This document shows, piece by piece, positions 53,290 through 63,080 of a stretch of 64,000 nucleotides of DNA. The notes beneath the pieces were generated by a model that worked only from the letters and a program-made list of their open reading frames with translations, was not told the DNA's origin and made no database searches. The stretch covers positions 1 through 64,000 of the forward strand of contig CAUTJT010000007.1 in NCBI GenBank assembly GCA_963539215.1. Reading direction: 5' to 3'. A program made the position numbers and the translations under genes. This DNA is from CAURNT01 sp963539215. Lineage in GTDB: Bacteria; Fusobacteriota; Fusobacteriia; Fusobacteriales; Leptotrichiaceae. Every line of letters begins with the position of its first letter. The first letter of the stretch is position 1.

Positions 53290-54226
53290 ATTTAACTACC
53301 TCACTTATGTTATTAAATTCATATTTTTCTCCACAAAAACTACAAACTATTTCTATATTTCCATCTTCTTTTATCATATCTTCCAACTCTTTAGTAGACA
53401 CCGCACTCATTAAAGCTCTTGCCATATATTCTTTATTACAATCACACTCAAATTTAATTTCATTTGTATCTAATATTTTAATATCCTCAATTTTAGGTAA
53501 TTTATTATAAGGAAGGCCCTTATACTTATTTTCATTTTCAAATAATTCTATATCATTTTCAAAAATTAAATGAGCTATTCTTTCTAAAGAAAAATTATGT
53601 TCTAACATTTTAGTTATAGAAGTTAATCTATTTAATTTTTCTAAAACAAAATTAAATACTTCTTCATCTCCATTAGGTAATAACTGTATCAATAATCCTG
53701 AACTTCTTGAAAAATTTGTATTCTCATCATAACTAACAGAAGTAATTAATATAGACTTAGTTTGAGCTGACATTTCATAATATTCATTCATTGCAAGCTC
53801 TAATAAATTATCCTTAATTTTAAATACAGAATTATAAGGATTTTTTAAACCGTAATCTATCATAATTTGTAATGTTCCATCATTTAAAGAATAAAGTTTA
53901 TTTATTTCATCTTTATCATTATTTTTTATTGCATCTAAAAGTTTAAAATGTTTTTCTTTATCTATATTTACTTTTACAGCAACATTTGCATTAGAAGTCG
54001 TTTTAGCTATTACACTACTTAAAGATCCTTCAGTTTTTAAAGTAATACTTGAACGTGTATTACTAGATTTAATATCTTGTGCTAATATAGCTGCCAATGT
54101 TGTTAACTTAGCTATTCTTTCTGAATAAATTAAATCTGGTTTTATTCTTTCAAATACTTCCTTAACTAAATCTGTTGTATCTAATATTTCAAATTTTAAA
54201 CTTTTACTTATTCCACGTAATATCAT
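53282..54226 (-). CDS. hslO: Redox-regulated chaperone Hsp33
   Basis: 314 residues from the ATG at 54226, with GGAG 6 nt upstream and 1 nt after the preceding stop; an ATG four codons earlier is less likely. The N-terminal Hsp33 core is followed by the zinc redox switch with a CxC pair (CDCNKEY) and a later CxxC (CSFCGEKY). Under oxidation the zinc is released and holdase activity is switched on. Confidence 0.95.
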   Translation of the reverse strand: MILRGISKSLKFEILDTTDLVKEVFERIKPDLIYSERIAKLTTLAAILAQDIKSSNTRSSITLKTEGSLSSVIAKTTSNANVAVKVNIDKEKHFKLLDAIKNNDKDEINKLYSLNDGTLQIMIDYGLKNPYNSVFKIKDNLLELAMNEYYEMSAQTKSILITSVSYDENTNFSRSSGLLIQLLPNGDEEVFNFVLEKLNRLTSITKMLEHNFSLERIAHLIFENDIELFENENKYKGLPYNKLPKIEDIKILDTNEIKFECDCNKEYMARALMSAVSTKELEDMIKEDGNIEIVCSFCGEKYEFNNISEVVKYE

Positions 54227-54227
54227 T

Positions 54228-54770
54228 TTATACTCCATTCATATTTGTTAATGTTGAGAAATATGATCCAAATATATCATCAATATTTTCTTTTCTTAAT
54301 AATATTTTATAACTATCTCCACTTTTTTCCATTAAAAATTGGCTCAATATTGTTTTTTTAGGTAAATTAGGTTTTTTCAATATATTTGATAATGATTCTG
54401 ATATATTTATATTTTTTTCTCCATTAAATGTCTTTCTAAATATATCCTTATATACTAAATTAAAAATGTTTGCTACATCTATATTTGTTATATTAACATT
54501 TACTACTATACTTCCATCTTCTCTAGTAGTACTATTTTCTACTTTATATTCCATATTTGAAAATAAGGCTTCTATAAACAGTTGTTTAGATTCATTATCA
54601 GATTTGATTAAAGCAGAATCCAATAATTCTGGATTTATCAAATACTTTTTAGATTCTTCTAAATTATATTGCTTAACATCACCTAAAAATTTATTCACTA
54701 CTCCTTCAGGACTTTGCCTACAAGAGAAGAGAAATATGAAACTTATAAAAATCAAAAAAAATCTTTTCAT
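54228..54770 (-). CDS. Lipoprotein of unknown function
   Basis: 180 residues from the ATG at 54770 behind GAGGTG. The signal ends at LFSC (Cys17 of this start). The mature part starts SPEGVVNKFLGDVKQYNLEE, a pattern like the NTF2-like DUF4878 lipoproteins, with mixed helices and strands and no catalytic motif. First gene of the hslO-ddl-der run. A TATAAT is at 54802-54807 on the minus strand, but no good -35 was found. Confidence 0.7.
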   Translation of the reverse strand: MKRFFLIFISFIFLFSCRQSPEGVVNKFLGDVKQYNLEESKKYLINPELLDSALIKSDNESKQLFIEALFSNMEYKVENSTTREDGSIVVNVNITNIDVANIFNLVYKDIFRKTFNGEKNINISESLSNILKKPNLPKKTILSQFLMEKSGDSYKILLRKENIDDIFGSYFSTLTNMNGV

Positions 54771-54863
54771 AGTCACCTCACCTTTTTTATTTACTCATAC
54801 TATTATACAACAATTTATCTTAAAAGTATACCATAAAAGAAAAAGTATTATATCTTTTTTTAT

Positions 54864-54908
54864 AAATTTAAAAGGAACTATGTCTTATTAAATAAGACAT
54901 AATTCCTT
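54864..54908 (-). terminator. Terminator of the tmcAL-to-pgm gene run
   Basis: Stem of 16 bp, one mismatch (AAGGAACTATGTCTTA / TAAGACATAATTCCTT), 5-base loop, then TTTTAAATTT on the minus strand, 24 bases after the pgm stop codon. Confidence 0.75.
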
Positions 54909-54932
54909 AAGTAATATTTTTATTTTAACATT

Positions 54933-56660
54933 TTATTTAATACTGTAAAGTATTTCTAAAACTTCTTTTTCAAATACTTCTAATTTTTCTTTTGAAACTG
55001 ATTCAACATTATCTTTAACATAAATGTATAATTTAATTTTTGGTTCAGTTCCAGATGGTCTTAATGTATACCAACTTCCATCTTCATAAGCAAATTTAAT
55101 AGCATCTGTTTTTTCTATATCAATTTTTGATTTTTCTCCAGTAATTAAATTTGTTTTTTCTTGAACATTATAGTCTGTTATTTCAACAAGTTTAGTTCCT
55201 TTAATTTCTCTAGGGAATATATTTCTAAATTCAACCATCATTCTTTTAATTCTCTTTTGACCTTCTAAACCTTCAAGAACAACAGATATTCCTTTTTCTT
55301 TATAATATCCAAACTCTTCAAATAATTCTTTTAATACATCTATTAAAGTTTTTCCTTGCTTTTTATAATATGCTGCCATTTCAGTTAACATAAGAGCAGA
55401 ACTTACTCCATCTTTATCTCTTAAGAATGTACCTATGTTATATCCTATACTTTCTTCATATCCAAAAATATAATTTTTTTCTTTTGAAACTTCATATTGA
55501 TTAGCTATAGCACAAATATTTTTAAATCCTGTTAATACATTTATCACTTCTATTCCATATTTATTTGCTACAGCTTGCCCCATTTCTCCAGTAACTATAG
55601 ATTTAACTATAACTGGATTACTTGGGAATATATTTTTTTCTTGCATAGTTGAAACTATATAATTTATTAAAAGAACTCCTGTTTGATTACCGTTTAAAGC
55701 TACTATTTCACCTTTATGCATTACTTCAACAGCTAATCTATCACAATCAGGATCTGTCGCTATTAAAATATCTGCATCAACGCTATGTGCTAATTTTTCA
55801 GAATATTCAAAAGCTTTTAAATCTTCTGGATTAGGATAAACAAGTGTTGGGAAAGTTCCATCTGGTAATTCTTGTTCCTTAACTACATATACATTTTTAT
55901 ATCCTTTTCTTTCAAGAACTGTTCTTACAGGTATATTTCCAGCTCCATTTAAAGGAGTATACACAAGTTTAATACTCATATCTAATTCATCACTTGTTCT
56001 TAAAGATGTATTCATAACTTCAGTATAAAATGCTTCATCAACTTCTTTACCTATTATTTTTAATAGTCCCTTTTCTATAGCTTCTTCACGTGTTAAATTT
56101 ACATAAGTATCAAATATATCAAGTTTAGCTATTTCATTAAATACTGCATCTGAAATATTTGATTTTATTTGTGATCCTTCTTCCCAATAAACCTTATATC
56201 CATTATAATCTTTAGGATTATGGCTTGCTGTTATATTTATACCAGATATACATTTATAGTATCTAATAGTATATGAAAGTTCTGGAGTTGGTCTTAAACT
56301 TTCAAAAAGATAAGCTTTAATTCCGTTGCTTGCCATTACTAAAGCAGCCAATTCTGCAAATTCTGGAGAAAATATTCTACAATCATGTGCAAAAGCAACA
56401 CCTTTATCCATTGCTTCTTGTCCGAAACTTTTAATAACATTAGCTAAAGCTTGAGTCGCACGAGCTATTACATATTTATTCATTCTATTAGTTCCTGCTC
56501 CAAGTTTCCCTCTTAATCCTGCTGTTCCAAACTCCAATTCTTGATAGAATCTATCTTCAATTTCATCACTATCATTTGCTATTTTCTCTAATTGTTTTCT
56601 TAAATCTTGGTCTAAACCTTCATAATTTAACCACTCATTATATTTAGTCATATAATCCAT
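54933..56660 (-). CDS. pgm: Phospho-sugar mutase (alpha-phosphoglucomutase type)
   Basis: 575 residues, length of PgcA-type enzymes. Catalytic phosphoserine in TASHNPKDYNG, metal loop ATDPDCDRLAVEV, sugar-binding GYEESIGYN, and C-terminal phosphate loop RPSGTEPKIKLY. It interconverts glucose-1-P and glucose-6-P, feeding surface polysaccharide or glycogen. Last gene of a long minus-strand run, 10 nt after envC. Confidence 0.93.
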   Translation of the reverse strand: MDYMTKYNEWLNYEGLDQDLRKQLEKIANDSDEIEDRFYQELEFGTAGLRGKLGAGTNRMNKYVIARATQALANVIKSFGQEAMDKGVAFAHDCRIFSPEFAELAALVMASNGIKAYLFESLRPTPELSYTIRYYKCISGINITASHNPKDYNGYKVYWEEGSQIKSNISDAVFNEIAKLDIFDTYVNLTREEAIEKGLLKIIGKEVDEAFYTEVMNTSLRTSDELDMSIKLVYTPLNGAGNIPVRTVLERKGYKNVYVVKEQELPDGTFPTLVYPNPEDLKAFEYSEKLAHSVDADILIATDPDCDRLAVEVMHKGEIVALNGNQTGVLLINYIVSTMQEKNIFPSNPVIVKSIVTGEMGQAVANKYGIEVINVLTGFKNICAIANQYEVSKEKNYIFGYEESIGYNIGTFLRDKDGVSSALMLTEMAAYYKKQGKTLIDVLKELFEEFGYYKEKGISVVLEGLEGQKRIKRMMVEFRNIFPREIKGTKLVEITDYNVQEKTNLITGEKSKIDIEKTDAIKFAYEDGSWYTLRPSGTEPKIKLYIYVKDNVESVSKEKLEVFEKEVLEILYSIK

Positions 56661-56670
56661 TTTATCCTCC

Positions 56671-57963
56671 TTATAAATAACTAGCTGGATTTACATAATT
56701 TACACCTTTTCTAACCTCAAAGTATAAATTAGGTTCTTTTGTTATACTTTCTCTTCCCAAAGTACCTATAACTTGTCCTTTTGTAACTTTTGTTCCACTT
56801 GCAACTTTTACAGAAGCAAGATTTCCATAAACTGTTATAAAAGTACCGTGATCTATCATTATTACAGCTCCCAATCCTTTTAACGAACCTGAATAAAGTA
56901 CACTTCCTGTATCAGATGCTTTAACACTTTGTCCTAAACTTCCTCTAATTTCTATTCCTTTACTTACTATACCTGGTCCTTTTTCTTCTCCATATCTTAC
57001 AACTATATTCCCATTTATAGGCATAATAAATTGTCCTGTTCCTTTAACAACTTCAGGAATTTTTGTAATTGCTGTATTAGTATTATTAGAATTAGAAGAG
57101 GCATTTGTAGTATTATTTTTAGCAGCATTAGCCTTAGCTGCTTGTTCTGCTCTTTTTCTAGCTTCTTCTTCTCTTTTCTTAGCAGCTGCTATAATAGCAC
57201 TAATTTGTTGATTCAGTCTTTTCTTTTCAGCTATTAAATTATCATTAGTTTTTTCAATTTTTTTATTTTCATTTTTAAGAGAACTTTGAATATACTGTAA
57301 ATTTTTAATAGCATGATCTTTTTTATCTTTAGCTAATCTCAATTCTGATCTTTTAGCTTCTAATTCTTTTTTAGTTTTTTCTACAGCTCTAGCCTTAGCT
57401 TCTTTTTCACTCTTAGCTTTTTCTTCATTTTTCTTTTGTACTTCAACTTGTGATTTATATGATTCTATAGTTTTTATTTTATTTTGTTCTTGGCCTAATA
57501 TTTTATTTAAATCATGTTGTTTTTTAGTGTTTTGAGCCGTATTTAAAGATTTAGTAACTACATTAGAGTTCAAAACCTTATTCCAAACTTTTATTTTATT
57601 TTTATAATTTGTTTTACCTTCAGTAATTTTTTGAGTGCTATCTTCTATTTTCTTAATACTTTCATTTATTTCTTTAGTACTCTTACCTATACTTTGTAAA
57701 AGTGCTACATATTCTGCTTCTATAGCATCAAATTCTTTTTGTAATTTATTTATTAAAGTATTAAGATTTGCAATTTCCTTTTTAACTACTGCTTCATCTT
57801 TTTGAGCTGTACTAATTTTTGTATTATTAGTATTAATTTTATTAGTATTAGCCTTAACTTGAGAATCAATTTGAGTAATTCTCTTTTGATTTTTTTCTAT
57901 ACTTGCAGAATTTGAAAAAGATAGTAATGAGAATATACTTAAAAATAGTATACTTTTCTTCAT
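56671..57963 (-). CDS. envC: EnvC-like murein hydrolase activator (degenerate LytM)
   Basis: 430 residues from the ATG at 57963 with AAGGAGG before it. A signal peptide, then a long coiled coil (about 25-300, rich in Lys/Glu/Gln and Ala), then an M23/LytM domain (about 320-430). The zinc positions are altered: GIEIRG for the usual H-GxD and LYFEVR where LHFE is expected. This is typical for EnvC/NlpD activators, not for active endopeptidases. It starts 1 nt after ftsX, whose product recruits EnvC at the septum in other bacteria. Confidence 0.88.
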   Translation of the reverse strand: MKKSILFLSIFSLLSFSNSASIEKNQKRITQIDSQVKANTNKINTNNTKISTAQKDEAVVKKEIANLNTLINKLQKEFDAIEAEYVALLQSIGKSTKEINESIKKIEDSTQKITEGKTNYKNKIKVWNKVLNSNVVTKSLNTAQNTKKQHDLNKILGQEQNKIKTIESYKSQVEVQKKNEEKAKSEKEAKARAVEKTKKELEAKRSELRLAKDKKDHAIKNLQYIQSSLKNENKKIEKTNDNLIAEKKRLNQQISAIIAAAKKREEEARKRAEQAAKANAAKNNTTNASSNSNNTNTAITKIPEVVKGTGQFIMPINGNIVVRYGEEKGPGIVSKGIEIRGSLGQSVKASDTGSVLYSGSLKGLGAVIMIDHGTFITVYGNLASVKVASGTKVTKGQVIGTLGRESITKEPNLYFEVRKGVNYVNPASYL

Positions 57964-57964
57964 T

Positions 57965-59029
57965 TTAATCCTCCTTACCTGTTTCTTCAAATTCACTCGT
58001 ATCAGTATTTGAATGTATCATATTTTTTAATTTTTCTATTTCTGTTAACTCTTCAACGTCTCTTATTTCTTCTTTAGCTTCATTAACATTCTCTTCTTCT
58101 ACAGTTTCTTCAACTTGTTCAAAAGCTTCTTCTATTTCTTCAGCTTCTAATTTATATAATTTTTCATAATAAGATATTCTAAAGTATTTACCTAATAAAA
58201 CATAATTAATAATTAAAGAAAGAAGTATAGTTAAAAGTATAACCACTAATAAAACTTGTATTTCTTGATTCATAGGTGCTATTTGTACATCTTCACCAAA
58301 AGCAGTTCTAACTAATCCTATAGCATTTTCTCTTATATATGTATATGCAAAATAACTTATCGCACCTGATATTAATATATTAACAACTGACTCAACAAAG
58401 AAAGTAGTTCTAATAAATAATTTAGATTTACCCTTTATTAAATTACTGTATATTTCAGTTTTTCTTGTCTTAACATTAGATATAGATATAGTATATATCA
58501 TAATAAATGCAAATACTGCTAAAGATATACTTGCATATTTAATAAATGAATCAAGTCCATTACTAAAATTAAATGTTTGAGTTATTACATCTTCTCTTAA
58601 ATCAATAGAACTTACTTCACTTAAAGACTCTAAATCTACTCTTAAATTATCTACATTAGTTCCTTTTTTTATATATAGAAAATAAGAATCTTCTAAAGGA
58701 TTATCTTCACTACTTAATTCAACATTTAATTCTTTGGCAATGTTATCAAGGGCTGTTTGCTTAGAAACATATTCTATAGATGCTATCCCTTCTAAATTTT
58801 TAACCTTATTTTCAAATTCCGTTCTCTTTTCATCTTCTAAATTATTTACATATATTATAGCTTGATTTGAACTTTCTGCCTTAATTCTATATATATTAAG
58901 ATTTATAGCTCCAAATAAAAACATATTTATTAATGTAAAAATTAAAACTAATGATATCAATGAAGAAAAGAAAGTCCCCAATTCTGTTTTTATATTATCC
59001 CAAACCCCTCTTATCAACTTATTCAACAT
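57965..59029 (-). CDS. ftsX: Cell division membrane protein FtsX
   Basis: 354 residues. Layout of FtsX: a short cytoplasmic start, TM1, a periplasmic domain of about 120 residues (NNLEDEKRTEFENKVKNLEG... SIDLRED), then three TM helices. A C-terminal cytoplasmic extension of about 80 residues, strongly acidic (EEIEEAFEQVEETVEEENV), is unusual. It couples ATP-driven FtsE to EnvC, but no ftsE gene is adjacent. Directly followed by envC. Confidence 0.88.
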   Translation of the reverse strand: MLNKLIRGVWDNIKTELGTFFSSLISLVLIFTLINMFLFGAINLNIYRIKAESSNQAIIYVNNLEDEKRTEFENKVKNLEGIASIEYVSKQTALDNIAKELNVELSSEDNPLEDSYFLYIKKGTNVDNLRVDLESLSEVSSIDLREDVITQTFNFSNGLDSFIKYASISLAVFAFIMIYTISISNVKTRKTEIYSNLIKGKSKLFIRTTFFVESVVNILISGAISYFAYTYIRENAIGLVRTAFGEDVQIAPMNQEIQVLLVVILLTILLSLIINYVLLGKYFRISYYEKLYKLEAEEIEEAFEQVEETVEEENVNEAKEEIRDVEELTEIEKLKNMIHSNTDTSEFEETGKED

Positions 59030-59043
59030 TTTTCCTCCTGAAA

Positions 59044-59964
59044 CTATATGTTTTTAAGAACTAATTCCACTAAATTATCAGCTCTTAAACCATATTTATC
59101 TAACATAACATTTCCATCAGCACTTTGACCAAATATATCATTTATTCCGTGTCTAATAACTTTTACAGGATTTACTGATGAAAGATACTCACTAACTGCA
59201 CTTCCTAGCCCACCTATAACTGAATGTTCCTCACTAGTTATAACTAATTTACATTCACGTGCTGCTTTTAAAACTACTTCTTCATCTAAAGGTTTGATTG
59301 TAGACATATTTATTACTCTTACACTTATACCTTTATCTTTTAATATTTCTTGTGCTTTTAAAGCTTCCCCTACTAAAAGTCCTGTTGCTATAATAGCTAC
59401 ATCTGTTCCTTCAGTTAAAGTACTAGCTTTACCTATTTCAAATTTATAATCTTCTGTATATATATCAGCAACTGGTAATCTCCCCAATCTAACATATACT
59501 GGACCTTCATATTCTGCTGCAGCAAAAATAATTTTTTCTGTTTCCATTGCATCTGCTGGTTGTAGAACGACCATACCAGGTATAGCACGCATTAAAGCTA
59601 TATCTTCAACTGATTGATGTGATCCTCCATCTTCACCTAATGATATTCCTGCATGTGTAGGACAAATTTTAACATTTAATTTAGGATATGCTACTGAGTT
59701 TCTTATTTGATCAAAAGCACGTCCTGCTGCAAACATAGCGAAAGTTGATGCAAATGGTATTTTACCAGTACTTGCAAGTCCTGCAGATGTTCCTATTAAA
59801 TTCGCTTCTGCTATACCTACATTAATATGTCTTTGTGGAAATTCTTTTTGAAAAAAAGTTGTCATAGTTGATTTAGATAAATCAGCCTCCAATACTACAA
59901 CTTTATCATTTTCTTTACCTAATTTTACTAACGCCTCTCCATAGGCTTGTCTTGTAGCTTTCAT
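59044..59964 (-). CDS. Transketolase, C-terminal subunit
   Basis: 306 residues covering the pyrimidine-binding and C-terminal domains of transketolase. Visible: VLEADLSKS, GIAEANLIGTSAGLA with the catalytic Glu, FAMFAAGRAFDQIRN, THAGISLGEDGGSHQSVED and EEHSVIGGLGSAVSEYL. It completes the active site with the N-terminal subunit encoded 9 nt upstream. Split transketolases of this kind are common in thermophiles and some Firmicutes and Fusobacteria. Confidence 0.95.
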   Translation of the reverse strand: MKATRQAYGEALVKLGKENDKVVVLEADLSKSTMTTFFQKEFPQRHINVGIAEANLIGTSAGLASTGKIPFASTFAMFAAGRAFDQIRNSVAYPKLNVKICPTHAGISLGEDGGSHQSVEDIALMRAIPGMVVLQPADAMETEKIIFAAAEYEGPVYVRLGRLPVADIYTEDYKFEIGKASTLTEGTDVAIIATGLLVGEALKAQEILKDKGISVRVINMSTIKPLDEEVVLKAARECKLVITSEEHSVIGGLGSAVSEYLSSVNPVKVIRHGINDIFGQSADGNVMLDKYGLRADNLVELVLKNI

Positions 59965-59973
59965 ATTATCCTC

Positions 59974-60783
59974 CTATTTTAATTCTTCCATAGCTTTTTC
60001 AAATTCTTCTTTATTAGGTGCTTTACCATGCCAACCTGCATTATTTTCCATAAATGAAACACCTTTACCTTTAACTGTTTTTGCTATAATAACTGTTGGT
60101 TTACCTTTAGTATTACGAGCTTCCTCTAAAGATTTTCTAATTTCTTCAAAATTATGACCATCAATATTAATTACGTGCCAATTAAATGATTTAAATTTAT
60201 CAGTTAAAGGTTCAACAGGCATTACTTTAGATACATTACCATCTATTTGTAAATCATTTGAATCAACTATAGCAACTAAATTATCTAACCCAAAATGAGG
60301 TGCAGACATAAATGCTTCCCAAACTTGTCCTTCTTGTAATTCTCCATCTCCTAATATTGCATATACTCTAAAATTATCATTTGAAATTTTTGCTGATATT
60401 GCCATTCCTTGAGCTGCTGATAAACCTTGACCTAAAGAACCTGTAGACATATCTATTCCAGGTAATTTTTTAAGATCTGGATGTCCTTGAAGAGGTGATC
60501 CAAATTTTCTTAATTCTGTTACTAAAGATTTATCTACATAACCTTTTTCCATTAAAGTTGCATATATTGCAGGAGCAGCATGACCTTTAGATAATACAAA
60601 TCTATCTCTTTTAGGTGCTCTTGCATCAGTTGGATCTAAATTCATTTCTTCAAAATATAGAACTGTTAATAAATCTGCTATAGAAAGTGATCCTCCAGGA
60701 TGTCCAGATTTTGCATGATATACCATTTCCACAATATTTCTCCTAATTTTTTTTGAAATTTCTTTTAATTCTAAAATTTCCAT
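59974..60783 (-). CDS. Transketolase, N-terminal subunit
   Basis: 269 residues containing the pyrophosphate-binding half: HAKSGHPGGSLSIAD, the TPP motif GDGELQEGQVWEA followed by NLVAIVDSNDLQIDG, and VIIAKTVKGKGVSFMEN. It pairs with the C-terminal subunit to transfer two-carbon units between sugar phosphates; rpe (14200-14847) provides a substrate. It follows the sugar transporter gene by 9 nt. Confidence 0.95.
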   Translation of the reverse strand: MEILELKEISKKIRRNIVEMVYHAKSGHPGGSLSIADLLTVLYFEEMNLDPTDARAPKRDRFVLSKGHAAPAIYATLMEKGYVDKSLVTELRKFGSPLQGHPDLKKLPGIDMSTGSLGQGLSAAQGMAISAKISNDNFRVYAILGDGELQEGQVWEAFMSAPHFGLDNLVAIVDSNDLQIDGNVSKVMPVEPLTDKFKSFNWHVINIDGHNFEEIRKSLEEARNTKGKPTVIIAKTVKGKGVSFMENNAGWHGKAPNKEEFEKAMEELK

Positions 60784-60792
60784 AAATTCCTC

Positions 60793-62112
60793 CTATATTT
60801 CACTTTTTTTTAAACAATAACAAATAAATGATATAACTAAAAATACTAAAGCAACAAATAATGTTGAAATTATACCATATTTAGTTGCGCCTCCATTAAT
60901 AGTCCCCACTGTTAATAATAATGTTGTTGTAACAATTTGAACAAGCATAGCAAGCTTTAAGAATAATCCTTGTATCCCAAACATCATTCCTTCTATTCTT
61001 AAGTTATCTCTTTCATATATCTTATTAGAAATTTCACTTAGCATTGCTGGTGGGAAAATAAAGGCTGACCCACTTACACCCATACCAACAATAACAAAAG
61101 AAAGATAAAATATATATATATTTTGTTCTCCAAATAATATTAATAAAACTGTACCTAAAAATATCAATAATAAATCTAATAACATAATTTGTTTATACTC
61201 ATATTTTTCACATAATTTTTTTGTAATAGGGAAAAATATAGCTGAAACCAAGAAAAGTAAAGCTGTTGGTATCATAGAAGCCTTTTCTGGTTGCCCTAAT
61301 ATTCCCGTAACATAATATATTATAGAATTACGTATTATATTAAATCCAGAAAAGAAAAAGAAAAAGCCTATAAAATATAGTAATATCTCTTTATTTTTTA
61401 GGTATGAAAGCGATTTAGAAAATGCAATATGTTCATTATTATCTACTGCATTTGCATTTTTTGTTTCTTTTACACCTATTATAGAAATCAGAACAAATAT
61501 TCCTGAAATAACAGAAAATATTGTAACCATAATACGCATAGCTAAATCAAAACTATAACCTTTTTTTATTAAAATATCTAGTACCAAAGAACTAAATATT
61601 AAAGGTATCGCTGTAAAAACTAATCTAAATACAGATTGTATTGTTGATAAATTCAATCTTTCTTTTTTACTAGAAGATAAATCTGCAAGAAGTGCATTAT
61701 ATGGACCTCCTACTAATGTATATCCTGTAAAATATACACTACCAACAACTGATAAGTATATAGTTGAAATTACAATTGAATTACTTATTGGAAAGAAAAA
61801 TAGTATAGTTGAAACAACTAAAGGAAGCAATCCAACTAACATATATAAAGATCTTCTTCCAAACTTAGATCTTGAATTATCTGAAAGATAACCTACCAAA
61901 GGATCTGTAATAGCATCAACTAAACGCATTATAAAGAAAGCTAAAACAAGCATAGATACAGGTATTATAGGTTTAATTCCGTATTTTTCTATAGTAGTTG
62001 ATGAAGGTAGATAAAAGTATTGTACCCACTGATTAAATATTTGATCTAACATAAAATATCCAACACCTAGACCATAAAAAATATATGTTGATTTATTTAA
62101 TTTTTTACTCAT
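60793..62112 (-). CDS. GPH-family sugar:cation symporter (MFS_2)
   Basis: 439 residues with twelve hydrophobic segments. The start KSTYIFYGLGVGYFMLDQIF and the RLVDAITDPLVGYLSDNSRSKFGRR block are diagnostic of the glycoside-pentoside-hexuronide family. The substrate cannot be read from sequence. Its position ahead of the transketolase pair suggests a pentose or nucleoside-derived sugar, which is an inference. Confidence 0.9.
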   Translation of the reverse strand: MSKKLNKSTYIFYGLGVGYFMLDQIFNQWVQYFYLPSSTTIEKYGIKPIIPVSMLVLAFFIMRLVDAITDPLVGYLSDNSRSKFGRRSLYMLVGLLPLVVSTILFFFPISNSIVISTIYLSVVGSVYFTGYTLVGGPYNALLADLSSSKKERLNLSTIQSVFRLVFTAIPLIFSSLVLDILIKKGYSFDLAMRIMVTIFSVISGIFVLISIIGVKETKNANAVDNNEHIAFSKSLSYLKNKEILLYFIGFFFFFSGFNIIRNSIIYYVTGILGQPEKASMIPTALLFLVSAIFFPITKKLCEKYEYKQIMLLDLLLIFLGTVLLILFGEQNIYIFYLSFVIVGMGVSGSAFIFPPAMLSEISNKIYERDNLRIEGMMFGIQGLFLKLAMLVQIVTTTLLLTVGTINGGATKYGIISTLFVALVFLVISFICYCLKKSEI

Positions 62113-62159
62113 GTAGTCTCCTTTATTTGGTAATTTATTACATTATATTTTAACATATT

Positions 62160-63080
62160 TTAATTGAAATTCAAAAAGTTTTGAATTGAATTAGTATATT
62201 CCCATTTATACTGAAGATATATCCTTACATGTTGTCCTTTTCTAAAAGCTTTAAACTGTGGCTTAATAATATCTTCACCATTTAATATTCTAGATTTAAT
62301 TTTTTCATATTCATCATTTATTATATAATATGGTGTTACTTCATCTTTTTCTGATTGTAATATTAATGTAGGTACTAATCCTAATATTACAGATAATCTT
62401 AATTTATATAACATATCATCTATTCTACGATTAAATATAGAATGTATATATTCTACAAAAAATCTAGGTATTTTTATTTTACCAATTTTTGAATTTATAA
62501 GTAGTATTTGTTTTACATTTGATACAGGAGAATCAAGTATCAATTTTTCTATACATATATCTTCATTTTTCAATTCCTCTTTATATAAATAAGGAACTAA
62601 AGCTGAACCCATACCACCTTGAGAAAATCCATAAAGAATAAAATTCTTAGTATCAAATTTTTCCTTTAACATTTTAACTGTATTAAATATATCTCTTGCA
62701 AAATAATAACCAAAAGCTGTCCTTGACTCATCTGATTTTCCTGAATTTCTTAAATCTGGTAAAAATATATTATATTTATCATCTAATTGCATATCTTTAA
62801 AAAGTTGTAAAAACTTCAAACTAAATATTCTATTGTTATTTCTTCCATGTGATATAATTATAGTTTTAGTAGCACCTTCAACAGGTATATACCAGCCAAA
62901 TAAATTTATATCATCAGATTTATACTCTATCTCAAAAAAATCCATATCAAAAGAACTAGGAGAGTATTTACCACATATAAATCTATTTTTACTTTTCATT
63001 ACATCATTAAGTGATTTTTCTAAAGAAACTCTTTTATATAGTTCTATTTTATTTATAAATAGTTTTGTTAACCCAAACAT
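62160..63080 (-). CDS. Alpha/beta hydrolase (possible lipase/esterase)
   Basis: 306 residues from the ATG at 63080, which follows AGGGG and overlaps the tmcAL stop (TGATG). Nucleophile elbow GFSQGGMGS, oxyanion region IISHGRNNNR, an Asp in QSEKDEVTPYY and a His in GQHVRIYL form a plausible Ser-Asp-His triad. A short N-terminal hydrophobic/amphipathic start is weak. No substrate can be assigned. 47 bp separates it from the transporter gene. Confidence 0.85.
   Translation of the reverse strand: MFGLTKLFINKIELYKRVSLEKSLNDVMKSKNRFICGKYSPSSFDMDFFEIEYKSDDINLFGWYIPVEGATKTIIISHGRNNNRIFSLKFLQLFKDMQLDDKYNIFLPDLRNSGKSDESRTAFGYYFARDIFNTVKMLKEKFDTKNFILYGFSQGGMGSALVPYLYKEELKNEDICIEKLILDSPVSNVKQILLINSKIGKIKIPRFFVEYIHSIFNRRIDDMLYKLRLSVILGLVPTLILQSEKDEVTPYYIINDEYEKIKSRILNGEDIIKPQFKAFRKGQHVRIYLQYKWEYTNSIQNFLNFN

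Noticed and set aside
56671..57963. Active M23 endopeptidase
   Set aside because: Both zinc-binding motifs are altered (GIEIRG, LYFEVR), and the long coiled coil plus ftsX neighbour fit an EnvC-type activator.
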